Source: Palleronia sediminis (GTDB lineage Bacteria > Pseudomonadota > Alphaproteobacteria > Rhodobacterales > Rhodobacteraceae). Taken from it: DNA of 64,000 nt. A program made the translations under genes and the position numbers. Of this stretch, positions 16,640 to 22,731 are shown piece by piece. The notes below the pieces were generated by a model that was not told the DNA's origin, did no database searches, and saw only the letters and a list, made by a program, of their open reading frames with translations. The stretch's first letter is position 1; each line of letters begins with the position of its first letter. The stretch spans positions 124,001-188,000 of the forward strand of contig NZ_SNAA01000001.1 of assembly GCF_004358695.1 (NCBI RefSeq). Reading direction: 5' to 3'.

Positions 16640-17183
16640 GTTTCTCCAGGACCTTCTGCATCGCGGCCGGCTCCACGGTGATCTGCTGGCCTGTCGCGTC
16701 GCTGCACGAGGCCGAGAGCTCGGCCGCCACCAGCGCCGCCGCACGTGCAGGCCAGTTCACCCATGCATCCCGTTCCTCCCGCGCCAGGCGGAACACCAGC
16801 GCCAGCGCGCGGGCCCGCTCGATCAACTCCCCCTTCAGCTTCTGGAGCCGGATGCGCCGCTCCTGCGCCTTCAGCACCTCGTTCGCGGTCTTGGCCTGGA
16901 GGAAGGTCGTGCCGCCGCCGACCGCCGGGACCGCCAGCCCCTGTTCGCGCAGCGTGTCGCCGACGGCGGCCACCGCCGCCTCGGGGACGGGCTTCAGCTT
17001 CGGCGCGGGCGGCTTCCTCGTCTTCGACGGGTCCGTCGTCTCGGCACGCCGGGCGTCGCTGGCGGCCGCGTTGATGCTGCCGTCGGGATAGAGGACCAGC
17101 CGCTCGGCCGTCTTCGCCTTCTGGATCGCGCCCCGCGACAGCCCGACATGCGCGGCGTACTGGCGCTCGCTCATGCCCTGCAT
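16587..17183 (-). CDS. terminase small subunit (Nu1-like)
   Basis: A 198-aa protein opening MQGMSERQYAAHVGLSRGAI, an N-terminal helix-turn-helix of the MerR/Nu1 sort that recognises the packaging site. A long charged helix (QERRIRLQKLKGELIERARA) follows, then a C-terminal region expected to bind the large subunit. It is the first gene of the minus-strand late operon; the 111-bp region upstream contains a perfect inverted repeat (17214-17234). Confidence 0.85.
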   Translation of the reverse strand: MQGMSERQYAAHVGLSRGAIQKAKTAERLVLYPDGSINAAASDARRAETTDPSKTRKPPAPKLKPVPEAAVAAVGDTLREQGLAVPAVGGGTTFLQAKTANEVLKAQERRIRLQKLKGELIERARALALVFRLAREERDAWVNWPARAAALVAAELSASCSDATGQQITVEPAAMQKVLEKHVRAHLDELAEVRPDFR

Positions 17184-17213
17184 CGACGGCTCCGATTATC
17201 ATTCAAGATCATG

Positions 17214-17234
17214 CGCTTATCGAGTTGATAAGCG
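17214..17234. promoter_or_regulatory. candidate operator, inverted repeat CGCTTATC-N5-GATAAGCG
   Basis: A perfect 8-bp inverted repeat with a 5-bp spacer in the divergent region between the small terminase gene (minus) and a small plus-strand gene. Dyads of this size and spacing are typical binding sites of dimeric repressors or late activators. No T-run follows, so it does not look like a terminator. Confidence 0.55.
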
Positions 17235-17294
17235 TCGCGGACAGAGGGAACGTGATCCCACGAAGACGATGCAACTCACCACGGAGCCACCACG

Positions 17295-17567
17295 ATGACC
17301 GCCCGCCTGAACCCGATCACCACCCCGCGCTTTGAGGCCCGCGCCGAGAAGGCGCGCCGGAACAAGGAAGCCGCGCTCGCCGCCTTCATCAGCAAGAAGG
17401 CCGAAATCGACGAGATGCTCGCCCGCCTGCAGGCCCTCAGCGACGACCATTTCAACTGCCACCCCGACGAGGTGGGCTGGGCCATGGTCGGCACCCTCGA
17501 ACACTACGCCAGCCTCCTGAAGCGCATCACCGACAGCGCTTTCGGCGAGGGCGAGCACGCCCGCTGA
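17295..17567 (+). CDS. small phage protein of unknown function
   Basis: A 90-aa protein (MTARLNPITTPRFEARAEKA) preceded by an ACGGAG ribosome-binding site 9 nt before the ATG. It is predicted to be mostly helical with a basic N-terminal half and a conserved-looking WAMVGTLEHYASLLKRITDS segment. No named family is recognised. It is transcribed away from the terminase genes, starting just beyond the operator-like repeat. Confidence 0.75.
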   Translation: MTARLNPITTPRFEARAEKARRNKEAALAAFISKKAEIDEMLARLQALSDDHFNCHPDEVGWAMVGTLEHYASLLKRITDSAFGEGEHAR

Positions 17568-17662
17568 TCTCCGGCGCTGCCGGAACTCCCGCCGCGCGCC
17601 CTGCGCGGCTCGGGGTCGTAGAAGGTGCCGCATGACGCGGGCCCGAATACGGAGACGACCCC

Positions 17663-18226
17663 ATGACCAAGCTTTCCGATACCCAAGCCATCATCCTCAG
17701 CGCCGCCGCACAGCGCGACGACCGCATCGCCCTGCCGCTCCCCGACAGCTTGCGCGGCGGCGCTGCCGCCAAGGTGGTCGGTGCAATGCTCGCCAAGGGG
17801 TTCCTCAAAGAGGTCGACGCCAACACGCGCAAGGGCGAGCCCATGTGGCGCGAGACCGGCGACGGCCACGGCGTCACGCTGGTTGCCACCGACGCAGGCC
17901 TCGCAGCCATCGGGATCGAGCCCGAGGACGCGAACGCCGCGCCTGCGGTCGCGACGGAAGCGCCGACCGAGGAGCCCGCACCGAACACCCCCTCCGAGAC
18001 CGCGCCCAAGACGCGCACGCCGCGCGAGGGCACCAAGCAAGCCACGCTGATCGCCATGCTGCGCGCGCCAGAGGGCGCGACCATCGAGGAGATCGTCGCG
18101 GCTTTGGACTGGAGACCGCACACGGTGAGAGGCGCGCTTGCTGGCGCGCTGAAGAAGAAGCTGGGCCTGACGATCACCTCCGAGAAGGTCGACGGAAGGG
18201 GGCGTGTCTACGCCATCCGTGACTGA
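17663..18226 (+). CDS. DUF3489 domain protein
   Basis: A 187-aa protein. Residues 1-90 form one domain (MTKLSDTQAIILSAAAQRDD, WRETGDGHGVTLVATDAGLAA), a Pro/Ala/Thr/Glu linker follows (about 93-125), and the C-terminal 60 residues are the DUF3489 winged-helix-like domain (KQATLIAMLRAPEGATIEEI, ALDWRPHTVRGALAGALKKK). DUF3489 proteins are common in alphaproteobacterial prophages and are presumed DNA-binding regulators. It follows the 90-aa gene on the same strand after 95 nt. Confidence 0.85.
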   Translation: MTKLSDTQAIILSAAAQRDDRIALPLPDSLRGGAAAKVVGAMLAKGFLKEVDANTRKGEPMWRETGDGHGVTLVATDAGLAAIGIEPEDANAAPAVATEAPTEEPAPNTPSETAPKTRTPREGTKQATLIAMLRAPEGATIEEIVAALDWRPHTVRGALAGALKKKLGLTITSEKVDGRGRVYAIRD

Positions 18227-18279
18227 CACTCCGCACCGAAACGGACAGTTGCCGCCGCCCATCGCCGGGCGGCGGTTCT

Positions 18280-18504
18280 TCATTCTACACTCCGCATCCG
18301 GATCGCCTCGAACAGCCGCCTCAGCAGGTAGCCGCGCACCAGCGAAACGCCGACGAAGGCGATGCCGATCGTCAGATGCTCCGGGAGCCCCGTCTCGATC
18401 CCGAACCACGGGAATACGACGATCTGCGTGGCGATGGCCAAAACGTAGCCGACGACAACGTTTGCCGCGGCCTCGACCATCGACATGGTCCGGCTCTGCT
18501 TCAT
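18280..18504 (-). CDS. DUF7220-like small membrane protein
   Basis: A 74-aa protein (MKQSRTMSMVEAAANVVVGY) with two hydrophobic segments (about residues 10-33 and 43-62) and a basic C-terminus. It resembles the small two-helix membrane proteins of phages classed as DUF7220; the function is unknown. Its start overlaps the stop of the cytosine methyltransferase gene by 4 bp, so it is the last gene of the early minus-strand operon. Confidence 0.7.
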   Translation of the reverse strand: MKQSRTMSMVEAAANVVVGYVLAIATQIVVFPWFGIETGLPEHLTIGIAFVGVSLVRGYLLRRLFEAIRMRSVE

Positions 18505-19490
18505 CGCAGGCTCTCCATGAAGGCCGTCACGAACTCCGCCGCGAGCGGCGGAACGATCGCATTGCCGTAGCCCCGCAGCAGCCCCATGCGACCGGGTATC
18601 CCATCAGCCAGCGGGAATGTTCCGGGCTCAACGGGCCGCCAGCGGTCATCGCGGCAGAGGAGCCAGTCCGGATCTCGCCAGACGCCGTCCGTCGCATCGG
18701 CCCCGGCAGGGTCGGCACCATCGACCAGTCCACCAGCTTCACCGTCCTGCGGCTCGCATCGGTGTTGCCGGCTGCATTGTATCGGTCCGTTGCGGGCGAG
18801 CCCGCCATGGCCGTCGGCCAACCCGCCAGCCAGACCTGCCGGCCGAGCAGCGCATTGATCGGCACCGCCCGGCATTCCGTTCCGTCCTTGTGATCCCGCG
18901 CCGAGGCCGTCGCCCAACCAGCGAGTGACTGCGTCCAGGGCGAAGGCACCGAAGAACAGCCGCTGGCGGATGTGCGGCGCGCCGATGCCCGCAGCCGGCA
19001 GATCGGCCGCCGCGACGGCGTAAGATGCCGCTTCCAGGTCAGCCGCCAGAGCATCGAACCACGCCCAGCCAGCCGCGACCTCAGTTGCTGTTCCAGCCGC
19101 ACCGCCAACCGGTCCGAGCACTGCCGCGCTGGCGACCTGCTCGCCGAAGACGAGCTCCGGGCGGCAGGCCGCGACGAGCTGCAGGAAGGTCGGGGCGAGA
19201 TGGCGGTCATCGTCCTGTCCCTTGCGCTGCCCGGCCTGGCTGAATGGCTGGCAGGGCGGCGAACCGGTCCAGACGGACAGATCCTCCGCTACGCCCGCGA
19301 GTCGCAGCGCGTAAGGCCAGCCGCCGATTCCGGCGAAGAAATGACACTGCGCGAAGCCGCGCAGGTCGGCGGGCTCCACGTCCAGGATGGACCGCTCGTC
19401 CACCTCGCCATGGGGCAGCAGCCCGGCCGCGATCAGTTCCCGCAGCCAGGCGCAGGCCGCGGGATCGGCATCGTTGTAGTAGACGGCCAT
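18501..19490 (-). CDS. phage DNA (cytosine-5)-methyltransferase
   Basis: A 329-aa C5-cytosine methyltransferase. The SAM-binding FFAGIGGWPYALRLAG (motif I, about residues 50-65), the catalytic TGSPPCQPFSQAGQ with Cys about 80, RQRLFFGAF (motif VIII), and the C-terminal RGYGNAIVPPLAAEFV (motif X) are all present. Motif IV, usually ENV, reads GEQVAS here, a variant seen in phage enzymes. The region between motifs VIII and IX is Gly-rich and also open in another frame, but the recognised C-terminus lies in this frame. Its start overlaps the stop of the ParB-methyltransferase gene. Likely role: protecting phage DNA from host restriction. Confidence 0.85.
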   Translation of the reverse strand: MAVYYNDADPAACAWLRELIAAGLLPHGEVDERSILDVEPADLRGFAQCHFFAGIGGWPYALRLAGVAEDLSVWTGSPPCQPFSQAGQRKGQDDDRHLAPTFLQLVAACRPELVFGEQVASAAVLGPVGGAAGTATEVAAGWAWFDALAADLEAASYAVAAADLPAAGIGAPHIRQRLFFGAFALDAVTRWLGDGLGAGSQGRNGMPGGADQCAARPAGLAGGLADGHGGLARNGPIQCSRQHRCEPQDGEAGGLVDGADPAGADATDGVWRDPDWLLCRDDRWRPVEPGTFPLADGIPGRMGLLRGYGNAIVPPLAAEFVTAFMESLR

Positions 19491-20809
19491 CAGGCAGCGG
19501 CTTCGGCCTTGTCACCCAAGCGCTCGGCTCTCACCTGCGCGAAGGTTCGGCCATCGCCATCAAGGATCGCGTCGCGGCCTGTCTCGGCCTGCCAGCGCTC
19601 CACGGCCACATCGACATAGGCCGGGCTGATCTCCATCGCGAAGACGCGGCGGCCATTGGCCTCGCCCGCCATGATCTGCGAACCGGAGCCCGAGAACGGC
19701 TCGTAGCAGAGGCCGCCACGGGCGATGTGCTGGCGCATCGGGATCCCGAATGCGTCGAGGGGTTTCGGCGTCGGATGGTCGGGGCGCTCGTCCTTGGCGA
19801 AGGACGGCATCTCCCAAGTCGACGGCAGCGTCCGCTCGGCCACCTTCGGCGGGCGGTTCGGGCGGCGCCAGCCCATGAAGCAGGGCTCGTGCTTCCAGAG
19901 GTAATGGGAGCGGGTCAGAACCCCGCGGTCCTTCACCCATATGATCTGCTGATGGACGAAGGCGCCCGCCTTTTCCCAGCAGGCTTCCAGCATCGCCTGG
20001 CGGCGCGAGGCGTGCCAGCAGTACCAGGCCGCATCGTCGGTAATGGCTTCCGCTACAGCCGCCGCGATGAAGCCGTCGTAGAGCTCCGCGCCCTGCGAAC
20101 TGTCGTCCCAGGTCGTGCCGTAGGACGCGGACCAGTCCTTGTTGCGGGTCGGATGGTTCGAGCCGTCGTAGTCGACCAGATACGGCGGGTCGGTCGCGAA
20201 CAGGATCGCGCGCTCGCCATTCATCAGGCGGCGCACATCGGCAGCGCTGGTGCTGTCGCCGCAGAGCAGGCGATGGTCACCGAGGATCCACAGGTCTCCC
20301 GTCCGTGACGCCGGATTGCGGGGCGGTTCGGGAATGGTCACCGGTGGCACGGAGCCCCCGGCGCCACCTTCTTCACCGCCGTCTTCCGCGACGTAGGCCA
20401 ACAGCTTGTCGAGCTCGCCGTCGGAGAAGCCAACCAGCGACAAGTCGAAATCCTCGGCCAGCAGGTCGTTCAGTTCGGCCGACAGCAGCGCCTCGTCCCA
20501 GGTGCCGAGTTCCGTCAGCTTGTTGTCCGCGATCCGGTACGCCCGCCGCTGCGCCTCGGTCAGATGCCCCAGCACGATCACAGGCGCCTCGGTCAGGCCG
20601 AGCTGCGTCGCGGCCAGCACGCGCCCGTGCCCCGCGATCAGTTCCCCGTCCTCGCCGACGAGGCAAGGCACGGTCCAGCCGAACTCGGCCATGCTGGCGG
20701 CGATCTTCGCGACCTGGTCCGCGCCATGCGCCTTCGCGTTCTTCGCGTAGGGCTGGAGGCGCGACAGCGGCCACGTCTCGATCGCGTCAGGGGCGAAGCT
20801 CAGCGTCAT
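19490..20809 (-). CDS. ParB-like N-terminal domain fused to DNA amino-methyltransferase
   Basis: A 439-aa protein from the ATG at 20809. Residues about 12-100 are a ParB/sulfiredoxin-like domain (LQPYAKNAKAHG, ELIAGHGRVLAATQLG with the GHGR box). Residues about 160-420 are a beta-class N6-A/N4-C methyltransferase: the catalytic TDPPYLVDYDG comes first, then the SAM motif EPFSGSGSQIMAGE. This two-domain layout is common in phages and methylates specific sites, probably for protection against restriction. It is followed in the same operon by a cytosine methyltransferase, so the phage carries two modification specificities. Confidence 0.92.
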   Translation of the reverse strand: MTLSFAPDAIETWPLSRLQPYAKNAKAHGADQVAKIAASMAEFGWTVPCLVGEDGELIAGHGRVLAATQLGLTEAPVIVLGHLTEAQRRAYRIADNKLTELGTWDEALLSAELNDLLAEDFDLSLVGFSDGELDKLLAYVAEDGGEEGGAGGSVPPVTIPEPPRNPASRTGDLWILGDHRLLCGDSTSAADVRRLMNGERAILFATDPPYLVDYDGSNHPTRNKDWSASYGTTWDDSSQGAELYDGFIAAAVAEAITDDAAWYCWHASRRQAMLEACWEKAGAFVHQQIIWVKDRGVLTRSHYLWKHEPCFMGWRRPNRPPKVAERTLPSTWEMPSFAKDERPDHPTPKPLDAFGIPMRQHIARGGLCYEPFSGSGSQIMAGEANGRRVFAMEISPAYVDVAVERWQAETGRDAILDGDGRTFAQVRAERLGDKAEAAA

Positions 20810-21214
20810 GGTGGGAAAGGTTCCTCGGTCGGGTGGATGCCGGTGGCTTCCGGACTCCGGATGCCGGGCCGGACTCCACGCAGGGTCCAGCGGCCACCAG
20901 CGGTGTCCGGTCGGAAGGCCAGCGTTCATTGGTGTTTGCGCGGGGCGCGCGTGGCTCCGGCTTCCGGGTGGCTTCCCAAAAATCCGGCCCTGTCGCTGGC
21001 GATGTCCCGCGCTTCGCCCGCCAGCATACGAATATCGCCAGGAAGGAACCAAGAACTCAATGGGTTAGCCCATTGGACCCCGGCTGGACCCTTCGCTGGA
21101 CCCCGGAAGCCAGCGGCGCGGCGTCTGCCTGCGCGCTCCTCTCCCGAGCATATTCGTTTTCTAACGGCCTCGACGAAATGTGTAAGGCCCTGCGATGTAC
21201 ACCCGAAAATTTCC
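20810..21214. other. 405-bp spacer without a recognisable gene
   Basis: No coding region with recognisable similarity on either strand; the minus frame upstream of the methyltransferase ATG is open but low in complexity (Arg/Pro/Gly/His-rich). The DNA has short direct repeats such as CCGGACTCC (twice near 20853-20879) and three CTGGACCC/TTGGACCCC units around 21072-21105. It may contain a promoter for the methyltransferase operon; none is clear. Confidence 0.4.
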
Positions 21215-21661
21215 TCAGAGGACGATTTTTCTTGACAGGCGATTGGCGTTTTCGATGACGAACTGCTGCGAGCGTCGGGGCGACGGCACGCGACCGTTCA
21301 GCCGCCAAGTGATCACCGCCAGACCGTATTGCCAGCGCTTGGTCGCGGCCGTGCGCGACAGGCCGAACTGCCAGCAGATCGGCTTCCACGCCATGCCGTC
21401 GGCGCGGGCCCAGACGAGGCGCCCATCCTCGGGCTCGAGCCAGCGCAGCCAGAGCATCGCCTCCTCGGCCTGCGTGATCTGTCGCGGGCTGGGCCTCGGG
21501 CGACGCATCCGCGGCTCCTGACCGACCTTGTCGGCGAAGCTGTGGAAATACTCGGGCCATGCGTTGAAGAAGCCCTGCGGCATCACGCCCGGCATCTGCC
21601 GCATCACGCCCGCTGCGAGCTCCAGCCGGTCCTGCACCTGCGCTGTGGTCCACTCACCCAT
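21215..21661 (-). CDS. DUF6362 family phage protein
   Basis: A 148-aa protein starting MGEWTTAQVQDRLELAAGVM, with a helix-turn-helix-like C-terminal part (WKPICWQFGLSRTAATKRWQ) followed by RSQQFVIENANRLS. It matches the DUF6362 family of alphaproteobacterial prophages, function unknown; the HTH-like segment suggests DNA binding. The start overlaps the end of the upstream small gene. Confidence 0.8.
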   Translation of the reverse strand: MGEWTTAQVQDRLELAAGVMRQMPGVMPQGFFNAWPEYFHSFADKVGQEPRMRRPRPSPRQITQAEEAMLWLRWLEPEDGRLVWARADGMAWKPICWQFGLSRTAATKRWQYGLAVITWRLNGRVPSPRRSQQFVIENANRLSRKIVL

Positions 21662-21857
21662 GACGCGCCTCCCGTTCCCGCTTGCCGTAGAGCCGCTCGC
21701 CGAGCTGACGGACCAGCTCGCGCTCGGGCCAGGTCAGGCGGTCGTCGTCGATGGCGACGGCCAGTAGTCCCTGGTCCTTCCAGCCGTCGCGCTTGACCTC
21801 GTCGGGATTGCGGCGGTGACCGCCGTAGCCCTTGGGCGTGAACCGCATGCCGCTCAT
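21654..21857 (-). CDS. 67-aa phage protein of unknown function
   Basis: From the ATG at 21857 the product opens MSGMRFTPKGYGGHRRNPDE and contains RLTWPERELVRQLGERLYGK. It lies between the resolvase-like gene (4-bp overlap) and DUF6362 (8-bp overlap), so it is translationally coupled on both sides. No family is recognised; it is basic and mostly helical. Confidence 0.7.
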   Translation of the reverse strand: MSGMRFTPKGYGGHRRNPDEVKRDGWKDQGLLAVAIDDDRLTWPERELVRQLGERLYGKREREARHG

Positions 21858-22372
21858 TGCACACCTCCCCGGGTCTCCAGCGCCCAGAGCAGGATCGCGA
21901 TGGCGTCGGCCTCGTTGTCGTCGGCGGGCGAGAAGCCGCGCGCCCGGGCGGCCGCCATCATGGCGTCCTTGTTCGCGTTGCCCTTGCCGGTGGCGTGGCG
22001 TTTGATAGTGCCGACCGGCACGCCCTGATAGGCGACGCCCGCAGTCTCGGCCCATGACGTCAGCGTGGCGAGCAGCCCGCCATAGACATGCGCCGCGTCG
22101 GTGCCGACGTGCCTGCGCACCTCCTCGAAATGGATGGCGGTGATGGCTCCAGCGTCGTGCGCCAGCTGCTCGAGCCAGCCCCGGAACCTCAGGTAGCGCA
22201 TGCCGCCGCCGTCGTAGCGGCTCGGCCGGAAGGACACGGTGCCGCTGGTGATCAGACCGTCCGCCGCCTGCAGGGCCCACCCGGTCATGGTGCCGAGATC
22301 GAGGGCGAGAACGACCGGCACGCCGGGGCACGGGGCGCTCATGGGTGTCGGGGTCAGAGATACGTGGGCCAT
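21854..22372 (-). CDS. RuvC-like Holliday junction resolvase
   Basis: A 172-aa protein with an RNase H-like nuclease pattern: the first strand with catalytic Asp in VLALDLGTMTGWAL (about D25), the second acidic site in AIHFEEVRRH (about E83), a helix AHVYGGLLATLTSW, the lysine-containing VGTIKRHATGKGNANKDAMM, and the C-terminal acidic cluster PADDNEADAIAILLWALE. This is the layout of phage RuvC-type resolvases that trim branched DNA before packaging. The region upstream (22373-22731) carries the inverted repeat and the 9-bp repeat cluster. Confidence 0.88.
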   Translation of the reverse strand: MAHVSLTPTPMSAPCPGVPVVLALDLGTMTGWALQAADGLITSGTVSFRPSRYDGGGMRYLRFRGWLEQLAHDAGAITAIHFEEVRRHVGTDAAHVYGGLLATLTSWAETAGVAYQGVPVGTIKRHATGKGNANKDAMMAAARARGFSPADDNEADAIAILLWALETRGGVQ

Positions 22373-22440
22373 GATCGGCTCCTTTCCGGGTTGCTGCTCG
22401 ATGGGGTGACGGGCGGGACATCCAGCCTTTGAAATTGCCC

Positions 22441-22490
22441 AGGGGTAGGTGGTGACCCTCCCGCGCTTGGCGGGGAGGTCACCTACCCCT
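22441..22490. repeat. 50-bp imperfect inverted repeat
   Basis: Arms AGGGGTAGGTGGTGACC (22441-22457) and GGTCACCTACCCCT (22477-22490) continue inward through CTCCCGC/GCGGGG, giving about 20 paired bases with one small bulge around a short GCTTGG centre. A second short dyad CCCCTTTAGGGG (22487-22498) overlaps its right end. No T-run follows on either strand, so it looks more like an operator, an origin hairpin or a processing site than an intrinsic terminator. Confidence 0.75.
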
Positions 22491-22506
22491 TTAGGGGGGC
22501 GTTTTC

Positions 22507-22709
22507 CGGATTCTGAAATCTGCTCCAAGGCATTGATCCAAAACAGAACTTCCAGAATCCGGAGCAGAATTCGGAAAGGCCCTTCCGGATTCTGGAAAGC
22601 ACCTTCCAAACCGCTGAGAACAAAGCGGAAAAGCCAGAATCCAGAATTCGCACGGGGAGCAGAATTTGCGGATTCTGGCCAGAATCCGGGGCTGCGGAGC
22701 CAGAATTCG
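22507..22709. repeat. cluster of ten 9-bp repeats (CAGAATYCG), candidate origin or operator
   Basis: The 9-mer CAGAAT(T/C)CG or its complement CGGATTCTG occurs at 22507, 22553, 22565, 22586, 22635 (CCA end), 22642, 22660 (TTG end), 22669, 22680 and 22701. Two copies meet head to head in the perfect 20-bp palindrome CGGATTCTGGCCAGAATCCG at 22669-22688. The array fills the gap directly downstream of the primase/helicase gene and upstream of the resolvase gene. Its composition is more AT-rich than the flanks. Iteron-like clusters of this kind serve as initiator binding sites or multi-operator regions; the role here is inferred. Confidence 0.75.
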
Positions 22710-22731
22710 CGGCGGGGAACGGCGTGAATTC

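Noticed and set aside
18527-19210. Possible frameshift in the cytosine methyltransferase
   Set aside because: Another frame gives homologue-like phrases in the middle, but motifs I, IV, VIII and X all lie in the 329-aa frame, so the gene is taken as intact.
20810-21052. N-terminal extension of the ParB-methyltransferase
   Set aside because: The frame is open but the translation is low-complexity; the ATG at 20809 leads directly into the ParB-like domain.
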